Shown here in pieces: positions 20,446-30,831 of a DNA stretch of 64,000 nt; positions within the stretch are counted from its first letter, which is position 1; each line of letters opens with the position of its first letter. The position numbers and the translations under genes were made by a program. Under the pieces are notes generated by a model. It was not told the DNA's origin and ran no database searches. It saw only the letters and a program-made list of their open reading frames with translations. Location of the stretch: NCBI GenBank assembly GCA_937625935.1, contig OW569386.1, forward strand, positions 355,932 to 419,931, written 5' to 3'. Source of the stretch: Tetramitus jugosus. Lineage: Eukaryota; Heterolobosea; Eutetramitea; Acrasida; Vahlkampfiidae.

Positions 20446-22700
20446 ATGGGTGCACGACCATCAACCCAGAACCTCAAATCTGATGGCTATGGCGTTCAGC
20501 AATCAACACAACCGAAAGATGGAGTGCACTGCGATCAATCGACCCCTGTCGCCACCTTGTTCACGTTTGGTAACAATTATCATCATCAGACATCGGTGGA
20601 CAATAAGAGGGAGTTTGTGAAGGAACCAACAGGGGCCGAAATCAACCTGGATTCCTACTACAGTCATCTGCGGCTGCAAGAGTATCGCCACCCGCCATCA
20701 TCATACAATAGGGATCGCTTTTGTTGGTCCAATGTGACACACATGTCATGCAGCTTGTTTCACTCAGTGATTGTTCTCAACAACAGATTTTTGTTTGGAA
20801 CAGAGAAAGCGTTGAATGATTCTTTGTGTGGTGTTGTTTCGGGTCAAGGATTACAAAACGTGTTCTCTGGTGGTTGTTTCCAGTACATTGGTCACATGTG
20901 GAACAAGGATATGATGGCAGTGAAGTCCGTCATCACAAACGTTGATTGTACATGCATTTTGTATGATGATTGTAAAACGATTCAAGTGTGCGGATACAAT
21001 GTGTACGGTAAGTTGTTTCATCCAGTCGAGAGTGGGTTATTGCCTGTGACGACAATTACGGTGCCAGATCACGTCAAAGAACAAGTTTGTGGTGATACGG
21101 GTGGTGGTGGATTGGTGACACACCTCCTCATATCTAATACCTTCTCGATTGTGGTGTTTGATGGGCGATGGATCTATGCATCAGGTAGAAACTTACATGG
21201 GGAGTGCGGATTTGGTGAAAACGGTTTATATCAGTGGCACAGTGTCCTGGATGCTCAAACGAGTAGTTTTAGGACGAGCGCGATTGAGCAAGGCATAAAG
21301 TTTGTCGCATCAGGATTGAATCATACGATATGGACGCTGGGAGATGAAAGTGTGTGGACTAGTGGTCTCAATCGTTGTATGTGATATGAGTAGTTGGTGA
21401 ACTGTTTTGTGTTATCATTTTGTTGTTTTTGGTGCTTATTGCTCAAATTTTATCTCTCTGTGGTGTTCATGTGAATACATTAGGGGGACAGCTAGGCATT
21501 CGTAAAGACGAAACTGGAGGTTCACCGGTCAAGTGTTTAATCCAAAAAGAGTCGTATAAGACTGTAACGGCAGTTGCGTGTGGTAGCGAGTTTACAACCA
21601 TCATTCTTGATGAATGCAAGCTCTATGTGTTTGGGCGTTTGAGTGCCAGGAATTTTACATGCCACCCATTGTTAGTCACGATTCCTCTGATGAGTAGAGA
21701 GTTGTTAACTGGAGTTCATTGTGGAGCCGAGCATGCTATTTTAGTAACGAGTATGTATTATCTCAAGACAACATTTTACGCGTTAAGAATCAGTTTTAAT
21801 TGTGACTCTTTTCATAAATGATGAAGATAAGGGACACCTATTCTCATCTGGTTCCAACTCTGATTTTCAAACACAGAACGAAACTTGCGATCTGGAGGCA
21901 TTTTATCCACTTTGTCCTGATATCTTCACTTCATGTCACGAGTATCCCATGGTATCGAGTGGTTCCTACTTTACTGCGATCCTAAGAACAAAGGCTGGTA
22001 GTATGTTCTCATCACGAGATTATACGAGATTACCTTGGTCCGATATAGCAATAGAGACACTGACTTAAGGATTTAAACTGGAACATCTCCTTAGTCTTTG
22101 GCTCCATTTCTCCGCGCAGACTATCTTATTAATCTATTGTATTCCAAGAGGCCCAATTCTTGGAAAAGCTGAAGCAGGGCTAACGTTTCAACTTGGACAT
22201 TGAAACTGTTGAAAGATGAAAGTTGCGACGTTGTATGAAACATATGACAACGTCACAACCTCATAGGCATGAAGAAGCACAATTGATTCAGAACAGTTTA
22301 TGTCGCCGGTAGTAACAGTGGGTCCACTTCCACCACCTTTGTCATTCCCTTGAACGGCGATATTTAAATCGCAGGTTGCAATGCTAGAGGAGGGTTAGGA
22401 GTTGGAGATACAAACAATCGGACAGCGGTCGAAAAGCTTCCAAGAATCAACCAGACAATGGCAGTGACGGCTGCTACCGGTCCTTATCACTCTGTTCTTG
22501 GCTACTGTGACTCCATTCCCACTCAAACTGGCAAAACAACCTCTGGGCAATCAAGAAAGAGAATCAACTCATTAACTTGGCATTCCTTTTTGAAGAAATT
22601 TCCCACTCTCTCAAATACAATCAACCCACCTCAATACCCCGCCGTAAAAAACGATCAAGTTCCAAACAAAAAGAAGACTCAAAAAAATGGATCATCGTGA
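20446..22700 (+). CDS. RCC1-repeat protein, about four exons (3' end uncertain)
   Basis: Predicted exons are 20446-21376, 21484-21750, 21827-22000 and 22375-22700. Introns 1 and 2 (107 and 76 bp, GTATGT donors) restore RCC1 motifs at the joints: LNR to WGQLGIRKDE, and ILVT to NKGHLFSSGSNSD. RCC1 blades form a seven-bladed propeller used for GTPase exchange or protein binding; the exact partner is unknown. The fourth exon (ARGGLGVGDTNNRT, then ATGPYHSVL) is clearly RCC1-like, but joining it directly to exon 3 loses about five residues of a blade, so a further small exon may be missing. Without splicing, exon 3 would stop at 22068. The last exon's frame runs to 22700, overlapping the next start codon at 22687, which makes the true 3' end doubtful. 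Confidence 0.6.
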
Positions 22701-24639
22701 TAATTCTCTCATGTGTGGTGAGATCACTGTCAATCAAGTTCCTTGCTTTGTTTATCTTTACCACGAGTTCATTGAGATTTATCGCGTGGTCAACTCACTT
22801 ACTCTGACGACTCCTTTACAAAATCAAGGAAAAAATGCAGGTCAACCAAGAAAAGTATTTTCTTCTCCCAATGAAATGAATGACAAAGGAACAATGATGA
22901 TGGAACATTGGATGAAACTAAATGTTGCTAATGTTCAACTTTTCAATCAGAGTGAAACTGTGAGTGGTAGCAGTGATGAACCCAAAATTTTGTTCTCAGT
23001 GAAGGTGCAACCAGAAATTGCTGATATGGATGGTAGAGATGATAGTGAGACGAATGAGGTAGTTGTTGAGACATATGATTTTCGATTATCGGCTCAGAAT
23101 CGCTGCGAGGAACCACTGTGGATTCAAAGTATGAAAAAAGTGTTGGCATGGAGTCACAATATGAATCAAATGGTCATTCCCGAAGAAATTTTGATCCAAA
23201 TTATGCAATGGATGAACGCACCAGAACTATTGTTGATTATGAGTCGTTTGTCGACACATTTGAACGAATTGAGTCGGTTGGACTTGTTTTGGAGTCATTT
23301 GTATCGTCATCAATGGCCACGTTGCCTATTGAAACATGACCTGAACTTTTTTAAGGACATGTTGCATGTTCCGTGTCTATCCTGGAAAGAACTCTTTTAT
23401 TATCGATATACGAGAGAGAGACATGCAGTTCTGTTGATGACCATGTACGACCGAGTGGAACCAAGTAAAACTGAATCGACTCAAGATGAAGAGAAAATTT
23501 TACAAGATCTGAAGCGCTATCAGATACTGGCAGAGGAAGCAACATTTATTGGTAAGATATCGGATTCTATTGAACTACCACCACAATCTGGGCAAAACAC
23601 TGTTGAAATGACGTCTGAATTCCAGTTCGAAAAACTTTTCTTGGCAGTATTGGTCATTGTTGTGTTTGAAGAGCTGTTGGAGGCTAAATTCAATGTGCAT
23701 CTGTTGAGACAATATGGAATCAATTTCCGAAGACTGAGATTGCCATCTCAGCACAGTGAACAGGAGGAACAATATATACTCAAAGTTATTAATTATTATA
23801 TTGACAGTTGCGACGGCTGGCTCTCAAAAGCAGAAGAGTGTTACAAACTGACTAAAGTTAATATGCCTCTTGACAGATGGATGAGTGATATGATTGATAA
23901 CTGCTATGTGAATCTATATCCAATTGTCTCTCGACTTCCAGAGAAATATCAGCTACGAATGCTCACCATTGTCCATTCGTTTATGGATCGAATTCTAAAT
24001 CATGAGAAATTGACTACTCTCCAGCTCTTCTTACTTGGTTGTGTGCAGGAAAAGCGTGGAAAAGTCTCTCCACCGCAACAAGGACTACAACTATTTGATG
24101 AGGCCTTTTCATATTATGAACGAGCGTCGGACTCTCCAGGAACCAACGTATATGCTACTGTGGCTCTAGTTGGACTAGGTAGTACGATGGTTGAAAAATT
24201 ACAAGTGAATGTCGATCTATACAGAGAGAGTCACGAGACCGATGAGCATTTGAGAAATGAAATCAACAAACTATTTATTCAAGGTCAAGCAATACTCAAG
24301 AGACTTAAGGCGATCCTTGTCGGACGCTGTATTGCACACTTGACACTCTCTCGCCTGCATTCCATCATGTATGGTGTGAAACTCACGGAGGACGGAGTAG
24401 ATCACGAGAGAAAAGCACGCAGCTATCTCACCAAGTCGCTGTCCGCTCCTGGAACATTGCACCCCATAGTCGATGTTCGAAGTTTTGAATCGGTGAAACA
24501 CTTAGATTGGTTCCAAGAATTGTTGGTCAAGTGGAATGAAAAGATGGCAAGTCAAGCACCGAAGCCTCAACCCTCACAAATTAATTCAATGCTTGGTCAG
24601 GTAAAAGCCCAGCCAACCACAACAACGAAAATAAACTAA
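22687..24639 (+). CDS. F-box protein with PH-like N-terminus
   Basis: 650 residues, intronless; the ATG sits in an A-rich leader. Residues about 10-155 have the strand pattern of a PH domain ending in a C-terminal helix with the usual Trp (PLWIQSMKKVLAW). An F-box follows at about 160-207 (IPEEILIQIMQWMNAPELL, then LFWSHLYRHQWP). The C-terminal 430 residues are mostly helical and unrecognised. F-box proteins act as SCF ubiquitin-ligase receptors; a PH-like domain could place it at membranes. The PH assignment is weaker than the F-box. Confidence 0.65.
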   Translation: MDHRDNSLMCGEITVNQVPCFVYLYHEFIEIYRVVNSLTLTTPLQNQGKNAGQPRKVFSSPNEMNDKGTMMMEHWMKLNVANVQLFNQSETVSGSSDEPKILFSVKVQPEIADMDGRDDSETNEVVVETYDFRLSAQNRCEEPLWIQSMKKVLAWSHNMNQMVIPEEILIQIMQWMNAPELLLIMSRLSTHLNELSRLDLFWSHLYRHQWPRCLLKHDLNFFKDMLHVPCLSWKELFYYRYTRERHAVLLMTMYDRVEPSKTESTQDEEKILQDLKRYQILAEEATFIGKISDSIELPPQSGQNTVEMTSEFQFEKLFLAVLVIVVFEELLEAKFNVHLLRQYGINFRRLRLPSQHSEQEEQYILKVINYYIDSCDGWLSKAEECYKLTKVNMPLDRWMSDMIDNCYVNLYPIVSRLPEKYQLRMLTIVHSFMDRILNHEKLTTLQLFLLGCVQEKRGKVSPPQQGLQLFDEAFSYYERASDSPGTNVYATVALVGLGSTMVEKLQVNVDLYRESHETDEHLRNEINKLFIQGQAILKRLKAILVGRCIAHLTLSRLHSIMYGVKLTEDGVDHERKARSYLTKSLSAPGTLHPIVDVRSFESVKHLDWFQELLVKWNEKMASQAPKPQPSQINSMLGQVKAQPTTTTKIN

Positions 24640-24684
24640 CTGTAACTTAATTATTCTGCAGGAGATATACCAATATTTATTCAG

Positions 24685-27468
24685 TTATTCATGTTGAGGT
24701 CTTAGAGATGAGAAAAGATTGAAGTAAACTGCCAGGGCGCACAAAAGAACAACTAAGGCAAAGATATAGTACCATTTCTTGCTTCCTTGTGTTGTTCTTC
24801 TCTCGAACAATCCCTTCTTGATTTCCTTGTAATCAGCAGCCAATTGAATACTTTGATTTTCGAGCAACAAGTATCTCTCAAATCTAAATTGCTTCAATCC
24901 TGTGGTAGAGTCGATTGAGCCCAAATTGACAGGCTTCAAACCTGCGGTTTCACTAACACCAGAGAAGAATCTAGACATTGCACCTCCACCGACAGCCTTT
25001 GACTTCTTCAAAAATTGGTGAGATCCAGATTCGAGTTCCGCAGTTTGATCTAGCAACCTGTCCAGTTTTTCACCTCTGTTCAAAATAGAGGAAAGATTAC
25101 CATCCAACATCGATTGTACAGAACCTTGAGGAGAAGAGCGGAAATACTCAACTTCCTTGATATCACCTACGAATTCTGAAAAGTTAAAGTCTTTGGGGAA
25201 AAAGAGACTCAGGTTCATAATGTTGATGGGTGAATCGAATTTGGCGAGATTCAACTTGAAAGTTCCTCGTCCTTCCAACTTGTCAGAAGGTACAGTAAAC
25301 ACAAACTCTACGAGCATCGTATTACATGCATCCTTCTTATTCAATGGAATCAAAATCAATTTCGTGTCCTTTTGTGCTTCGGATGACGGTTTGACTGATT
25401 TTTCATCAACAGTGGTTGACCAGACTTCTGCACTCTTGTTCAATCGAATTCTCAAGTATTGCTTGGCAGTATTTCTAATGTACATCTTGATCTTGTGCAA
25501 CAACTTTCCAGATGATAGTGTAATATCGTAGACACATGTTTCAATACAAGCACACAAAACTTCTACATCGTCATGTCTTGTCACATTCAAGTGAAGTTCA
25601 TGACCCTTCTCCAAGAATCGATAGCTGTGCAAGATTGGATATGGCGACAGTCTTTGAACATGAGGAAGTTCAGTTGAGTCAATCTTTCTCAAAAACTTTC
25701 TTCCTTCTTCCTTGATTTCGACATTGGTTCTGGCGACAACGGCAATTGTTCCCGTTTCTCTGGTTACGTTTTGTGATGTCATTGATGGAGCAAAGACCTT
25801 GGCACTTGTTCCACCCATCTCCAGCTCCGTATTGATCTTAAGGTTCAATGATCTTTCGACGCCATACTTGAATTGGATCTTCAAGATTTTCTTCGAATGA
25901 GAATTCTGCTTGTTCAATTGTTCAGCATCATCCAAAGAGAGTTCATCTTCTGTCTCCAATTCCTTTTGATCATAGACACTCCAATCCTTGATATTACCGC
26001 CGCTGACGGACAAGACCTTGAATGGAGCTCCATAAGGATCAATCATAATCTCCAACTGATTCAAACTTCCATTCACAATGGAGTAATCAAACACGGCAGT
26101 AGATCGAACGAGTCCCTCACCAATGGCGTGTAAAATGTTTTGCTGAGAAGTCAGAGTCAAAGGCAATTGAACTTTCTTGTCGCTGTCCTCCTCAATCTTG
26201 ACCACATCGGGCATGAGCAATGGAATGGCCTGTGCTTTGATCTTTGGTGTCCAATTGATAGTCAAGGTACGAGTAGGTGGATAGGAACAAGTGACTTGAG
26301 TGAAGCATCGTGAGTCAAGGTCATCCTTATCGCTGTTACCTGTGGATATCTTCTTCTTTTGAACGTAGAGAGCTGGTGATACCTTGACTTGGACATCTTC
26401 ATGATGAATCTTAAAGTCCAATTCGTTCTTGACAGCTTGAGAGGCAAAGTAAAGAACAATGGATCGAGGAGAAGTCGAAAAGTCGTCACTCTGTGCCGAG
26501 TAGGATGCAAAGGTTGATGATTTGCATGTCGACTGTGATGATTGTTGAGATCGTTCAATCGACACGTCAACCACGAGTTGAATATGATACAGTCCTGGCT
26601 CGCCGCACAACATGACAATCGAGTTATTCAGAATACCGATATGGCACGCAAGATCATCCATATTATCATTCAATTGTTCACTTGAATTCTTTGTTTCTTC
26701 TGCTTCTTCTTGCTTCTGCTCTGGTTCACTCTTTTCATCTTCAGCCAACAATGGTTGTTGTTGACGTCTAATGAGGCACTTCTTGAGAGACACATTGTTA
26801 CAGATTTGTTCCAACAGTGAAACCTTTGTCCAATTCTTTCTCTTCCACTTTTTGCCCACGGAACCAAATCTCTTTCTCCACAATTCCTGTTGATATCTCA
26901 CAATGACATTCTCCAACACATCAACATAGAAATCCAATGTGAAACAAGCACCCATATGCTTCTTGATCACTTGTTCAACATTCTTGTTGCTGCTATCGCC
27001 ACTCGTATCGTTTCCAACTGAACTCAACTCTTCACCCGAAACAACAATCTTGTTGATAATGTACGGTTCTTGAGCATCGACATTGGTCATGGCAGCACTT
27101 GCTCTCATTGCAAACTGCTGCAACCACTTTTGTTGTTTATTGTGTTGCTCCAACACCTTGAGGAATGAGTCCAAGCTTACAGTAACTGTTGGTTCATTGG
27201 CAGCAGCAGCTGATGAGGCAACCACTTGTGTTGTTGGACCTGCTGATGAGGCAGCTACAGTGTAGGAAGAATGAGGTGGAGGTGGAGCTTGAGGAGCCTT
27301 TGACCTCGCATTCTTTGGCTTACCGAATAAATCACCACCAGATGGTTGAGCATCACTCCAATCACCATCATCTTCATCATAAATGCTCTCTGAGACGCAC
27401 GTCTTTCGAGTGACCCATGGGTTAGAATTGATCTGTCTGTCTAAAGACTGAAGAAATAGTTTTTTCAT
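24685..27468 (-). CDS. Large tail-anchored protein, paralogue A (unknown function)
   Basis: 927 residues if begun at the ATG at 27468 (AAAATGAAAAAA context). The frame stays open 100 codons further, to an ATG at 27768, but that would run across the other paralogue's start codon. A basic/acidic N-terminus with a Pro-rich stretch (APQAPPPPHSSYT) leads into a large beta-rich soluble region. The best-conserved parts shared with the divergent neighbour are a GEGLVRSTAVFDYSIVNGS segment (mid-protein), the LWSTTVDxxxxxP...LIPL segment and the FKLNLAKF...FPKDFNFSEFVGDIKE segment near residue 750. A single C-terminal membrane helix (WYYIFALVVLLCALAVYFNL) suggests tail anchoring with the bulk in the cytosol. 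No named family is recognised. Confidence 0.75.
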   Translation of the reverse strand: MKKLFLQSLDRQINSNPWVTRKTCVSESIYDEDDGDWSDAQPSGGDLFGKPKNARSKAPQAPPPPHSSYTVAASSAGPTTQVVASSAAAANEPTVTVSLDSFLKVLEQHNKQQKWLQQFAMRASAAMTNVDAQEPYIINKIVVSGEELSSVGNDTSGDSSNKNVEQVIKKHMGACFTLDFYVDVLENVIVRYQQELWRKRFGSVGKKWKRKNWTKVSLLEQICNNVSLKKCLIRRQQQPLLAEDEKSEPEQKQEEAEETKNSSEQLNDNMDDLACHIGILNNSIVMLCGEPGLYHIQLVVDVSIERSQQSSQSTCKSSTFASYSAQSDDFSTSPRSIVLYFASQAVKNELDFKIHHEDVQVKVSPALYVQKKKISTGNSDKDDLDSRCFTQVTCSYPPTRTLTINWTPKIKAQAIPLLMPDVVKIEEDSDKKVQLPLTLTSQQNILHAIGEGLVRSTAVFDYSIVNGSLNQLEIMIDPYGAPFKVLSVSGGNIKDWSVYDQKELETEDELSLDDAEQLNKQNSHSKKILKIQFKYGVERSLNLKINTELEMGGTSAKVFAPSMTSQNVTRETGTIAVVARTNVEIKEEGRKFLRKIDSTELPHVQRLSPYPILHSYRFLEKGHELHLNVTRHDDVEVLCACIETCVYDITLSSGKLLHKIKMYIRNTAKQYLRIRLNKSAEVWSTTVDEKSVKPSSEAQKDTKLILIPLNKKDACNTMLVEFVFTVPSDKLEGRGTFKLNLAKFDSPINIMNLSLFFPKDFNFSEFVGDIKEVEYFRSSPQGSVQSMLDGNLSSILNRGEKLDRLLDQTAELESGSHQFLKKSKAVGGGAMSRFFSGVSETAGLKPVNLGSIDSTTGLKQFRFERYLLLENQSIQLAADYKEIKKGLFERRTTQGSKKWYYIFALVVLLCALAVYFNLFSSLRPQHE

Positions 27469-27752
27469 TTTGTGTGCTAGGCAATCCGTGTAAGGTCGTT
27501 TCTGTGTTGTTCGTTTTGCTTTCTTGAAAGCTTGTGCCAAAAGAACTTTGTCGACGAATCGAGTTCCAAACTCAAAAATTTTTTGTTCGCCCCTGATCTC
27601 TGCATTCTGATGGGCACGAACTTCACTGGAGGAACAGAACGTAGAATCGCCCAAGTTCTTTGTGAGCGAAAGAACAAACCACAAAAACAACAAAGAACAA
27701 GTAACAAGCAACAACAAACCAGTAGAGTATTCCTTGTTTATTTGTGAAAAAA
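27469..27752. promoter_or_regulatory. Shared divergent promoter of the tail-anchored paralogue pair
   Basis: 284 bp between the two start codons, with AC-rich and A-rich leaders on both sides. It is the only plausible promoter for both genes, so co-regulation is likely. Confidence 0.45.
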
Positions 27753-30593
27753 ATGGACCCACAATCATCGTCTGCCAATACAGCTACAACTGCTGCTGCT
27801 GCTGATCTCAATTGGACTGAAAAAGACTCTGTCAAAGTTCCAGTCTCACAATTCCTTCCCTTGTTGACCTCATTCGATGAATATCAAGATAAACTGTCTC
27901 ACATTGTCGATGGAGAACAATCAATGAACCCGTTGGACGACAGCAGTCAACCACCTGCGACTCACTTGGTTCAAGAGTTGAGAATTGGCGGAAAAACGAA
28001 TATGCGCCAAAATTTTGTACAGTTCGATTTGGAGTTCCGTGTGAGTGTTCTGGTCGATCACTACAATACTTGTCCATTGATTCCCATTTCCAATTCGATT
28101 ACAGTGCTGGACTCTCGCGTTCAATTGTTGAAATGGGTGGAGAATAGCAAGAACAACAAGAATACCAATAAGCAAACAAGCACATTGTCGGCAAGTAACA
28201 CTGCATCAAGCTCATCCAGTGATGATGACAATAATGAACAACAAGATATGCAAGTGTTGCCCAACTATTTTGATAGTGTGGTTGATAGCAACGCAACAAG
28301 AGAGGCATCTGATGAAAAGAATGTGCCATCTTCCTCGACAAAGTCACCTCTGGACACTCACGGAAGAATCGGGATCGTTTCTGCTTGTCACTCTCTCATC
28401 TCTCGTGGAAAGGGACTCTATTCCATTTTCTTTACCATCTCTGTTCCATTTTTGACCAAACAGAAGAGAAGTGTAGAAATGACGTTGCCACGTCAATCTG
28501 TTGCTGCTAGAACTAGAATGACTGATTTCTCTATTCAAGGCGATATGCAAGTTCAAGTTGAACCTAGTACATACCTAGAAACAAAGGTAATTACCAAGGG
28601 AGATAGCAGCACTACGTCCAACAACAGTATCAACAATGCACTCCTGAATTTTGATGACGATGAAGATGATACTTTGGATGAAACCATCGATTCACATGAA
28701 ACTGTTATCGTAGAATGTATTTTACCTTCTGTATCTCATCTCACAATCTATTGGACTAAGAATGAACCAAAGAAGGAAGAAACAGAAACACCTGATAAGA
28801 AGGTGGAGCAAGTCAAGGAAAGGAAGCCATTGACTGTGAATGTTGATCAATATGCACTCCATTCTGTGGGAGGTGGAATCGTGAGCACCAGTGTCGATTT
28901 CAATTTCCAGATTCACAATGGGTCCTATGACACCTTCTACATTTCCATGAACACACCAAAGAAGAGTGATAAGAACATTAGAGTTCTGCGCGTTGAAGGC
29001 AGAAACATTAAGAAATGGGAGATGAAGAAGTTGAGAAACAATGAGAATGCAACAGCTAGTGATGCAACATCCGAGTCTGGCATTTCAAACGCCACCTCCA
29101 ATTCATTCCTCACTGATTCTACACTATCGTCTGCGCTGGGTAACTCTCTTGAACAGAGCATTTGCAAAGTCACACTTGAGACCGGAGTGGAAGGTAACTA
29201 TCAACTAAAGTTGTTCACAGAGGTTGATATGGATGGTGAGAGTGCAAAGGTGCACATACCTACTTTTGCCTGTCTTAACGTCAATCGTGAGAAGGGTTTC
29301 ATTGGTATCGAGGCAACATCAAGCGTCGAGATTAAAGAACTCTCTTCAAGACTGACAACAAAACTCGACACTAGAGAGTTGCCATCTGAGATGACAAACA
29401 AGGCTTCTGATCAATTGATTCTAGCGTACAAGTTCCTTCAATCAAAGGGTGTTTCTCTCTTTGTCGATGTGAAGAAGCATGATGACGTGTCTGTATTGGT
29501 AGCTGTGATTGAAGAAGCTTACTATGAGGTTACTTATTCCGAGAGTGGTCACTATTTGTATCGCGTGGCATTGAAGGTGAAGAACTCGAGTCAGGATTAC
29601 ATTAAGGCTAAATTCTTGGACATTAACGATGATTCAAAGCAGATTCAGATTTCATTATGGAGTACAACTGTAGATGGAAGTGCATCGCGTCCAGCTCGAG
29701 ACAAGGAAGGATTTATCCTCATCCCATTGAAACGTTCCTCCAGCGAAACAGTATTCACTGTTGAAATGTTCTACTTGTACAACAACCACTCGGCCATTGA
29801 GGGAAAGGGAAGCCTGGAACTCTTCTTCCCTACATTCAACACACCGATCACTCGAGGTTATTACAATGTCAACCTTCCAGACGACTTCAACTATGGAGAG
29901 TTTGAGGGAGACATTAAGGAGTGTAAGAACTGGGAGAAGTACCCATCTGTACTTGGTACAATTGCATATGAAAAGCAAAAGCTTGCGTACAATAACAACA
30001 ACAATAACGCAAGAATGCCTGTACAAATGCAACAACAACAACAACAAATGCAACAGCAATACGCTATGCCGCAACAAATGCAATACGCACCTCAGCAACA
30101 GATGAACTACAATGCCATGAACATGGTCCAACCACAAATGGCTCAACAAATGAGAAACGCGCCAAGACGACCACTATACAATATCAATGCCAACTTCAAT
30201 GAAGATGACGATGAGCAATACAATGACTCCGGGTCTGACAATGACGAAGAAGATGAAGCCCTTTCAGAGTCTGACGAAGAGCTAGAAGAAGGAGGTGAAG
30301 TGAACATCTCGAACAACTTGAAATCCTCTTCCGTTGTTGGTGTACTGCCTATTGTATTGAACTCTGTGAGCAATGGAAAGAATTTCAAGTTTGAAAAGTT
30401 GCTTGTTTCTGAAACTGAGCCATCACAGCGTCTTCATGTCGAATTCAAGCAGATTGTAAAGTCATGGAGAGAGAAGAGAACTTTGTGGAGACAAGACCTG
30501 GCTGCTTGGATGAAATACAAGAGATACTTGTTTTTGGTGGTGATTCTGCTTGTGGTTGTTGCGATTGTATCTCGCTTCATCAGAAGACATTGA
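27753..30593 (+). CDS. Large tail-anchored protein, paralogue B (unknown function)
   Basis: 946 residues, intronless, from the ATG in AAAAAATGGAC. It shares the order of segments with paralogue A: VGGGIVSTSVDFNFQIHNGS, then DVKKHDDVSVLVAVIEEAYY, then SLWSTTVDGSASRPARDKEG with FILIPL, then FNTPITRGYYNVNLPDDFNY with GEFEGDIKE. The region corresponding to about residues 750-860 has Gln/Met and acidic insertions not seen in A. A C-terminal membrane helix (YLFLVVILLVVVAIVSRFI) is followed by only a few basic residues, typical of tail-anchored proteins. Identity to A is clear but modest, so the duplication is old. Function is unknown. Confidence 0.8.
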   Translation: MDPQSSSANTATTAAAADLNWTEKDSVKVPVSQFLPLLTSFDEYQDKLSHIVDGEQSMNPLDDSSQPPATHLVQELRIGGKTNMRQNFVQFDLEFRVSVLVDHYNTCPLIPISNSITVLDSRVQLLKWVENSKNNKNTNKQTSTLSASNTASSSSSDDDNNEQQDMQVLPNYFDSVVDSNATREASDEKNVPSSSTKSPLDTHGRIGIVSACHSLISRGKGLYSIFFTISVPFLTKQKRSVEMTLPRQSVAARTRMTDFSIQGDMQVQVEPSTYLETKVITKGDSSTTSNNSINNALLNFDDDEDDTLDETIDSHETVIVECILPSVSHLTIYWTKNEPKKEETETPDKKVEQVKERKPLTVNVDQYALHSVGGGIVSTSVDFNFQIHNGSYDTFYISMNTPKKSDKNIRVLRVEGRNIKKWEMKKLRNNENATASDATSESGISNATSNSFLTDSTLSSALGNSLEQSICKVTLETGVEGNYQLKLFTEVDMDGESAKVHIPTFACLNVNREKGFIGIEATSSVEIKELSSRLTTKLDTRELPSEMTNKASDQLILAYKFLQSKGVSLFVDVKKHDDVSVLVAVIEEAYYEVTYSESGHYLYRVALKVKNSSQDYIKAKFLDINDDSKQIQISLWSTTVDGSASRPARDKEGFILIPLKRSSSETVFTVEMFYLYNNHSAIEGKGSLELFFPTFNTPITRGYYNVNLPDDFNYGEFEGDIKECKNWEKYPSVLGTIAYEKQKLAYNNNNNNARMPVQMQQQQQQMQQQYAMPQQMQYAPQQQMNYNAMNMVQPQMAQQMRNAPRRPLYNINANFNEDDDEQYNDSGSDNDEEDEALSESDEELEEGGEVNISNNLKSSSVVGVLPIVLNSVSNGKNFKFEKLLVSETEPSQRLHVEFKQIVKSWREKRTLWRQDLAAWMKYKRYLFLVVILLVVVAIVSRFIRRH

Positions 30594-30831
30594 ATGAAAT
30601 AAAAGCTTTATAACTTTATAAAAGCTGTTTGTTCATAAGAGGATTTGTTATTTATGGAACGAGAAATCTCCGAATGCCCTGGACTTGAGCTAAAAATAGG
30701 GAATGTCTGGTGAGCAACAACAACCACACACACAAAAAGAAGACAAGAGAGACTGAACAATTGATTGAAGACCTTGTTCACCTTGAGAATTGATTTTTCA
30801 TTCAGTAGCAGTAAGGGTTAATTAATTAGGA

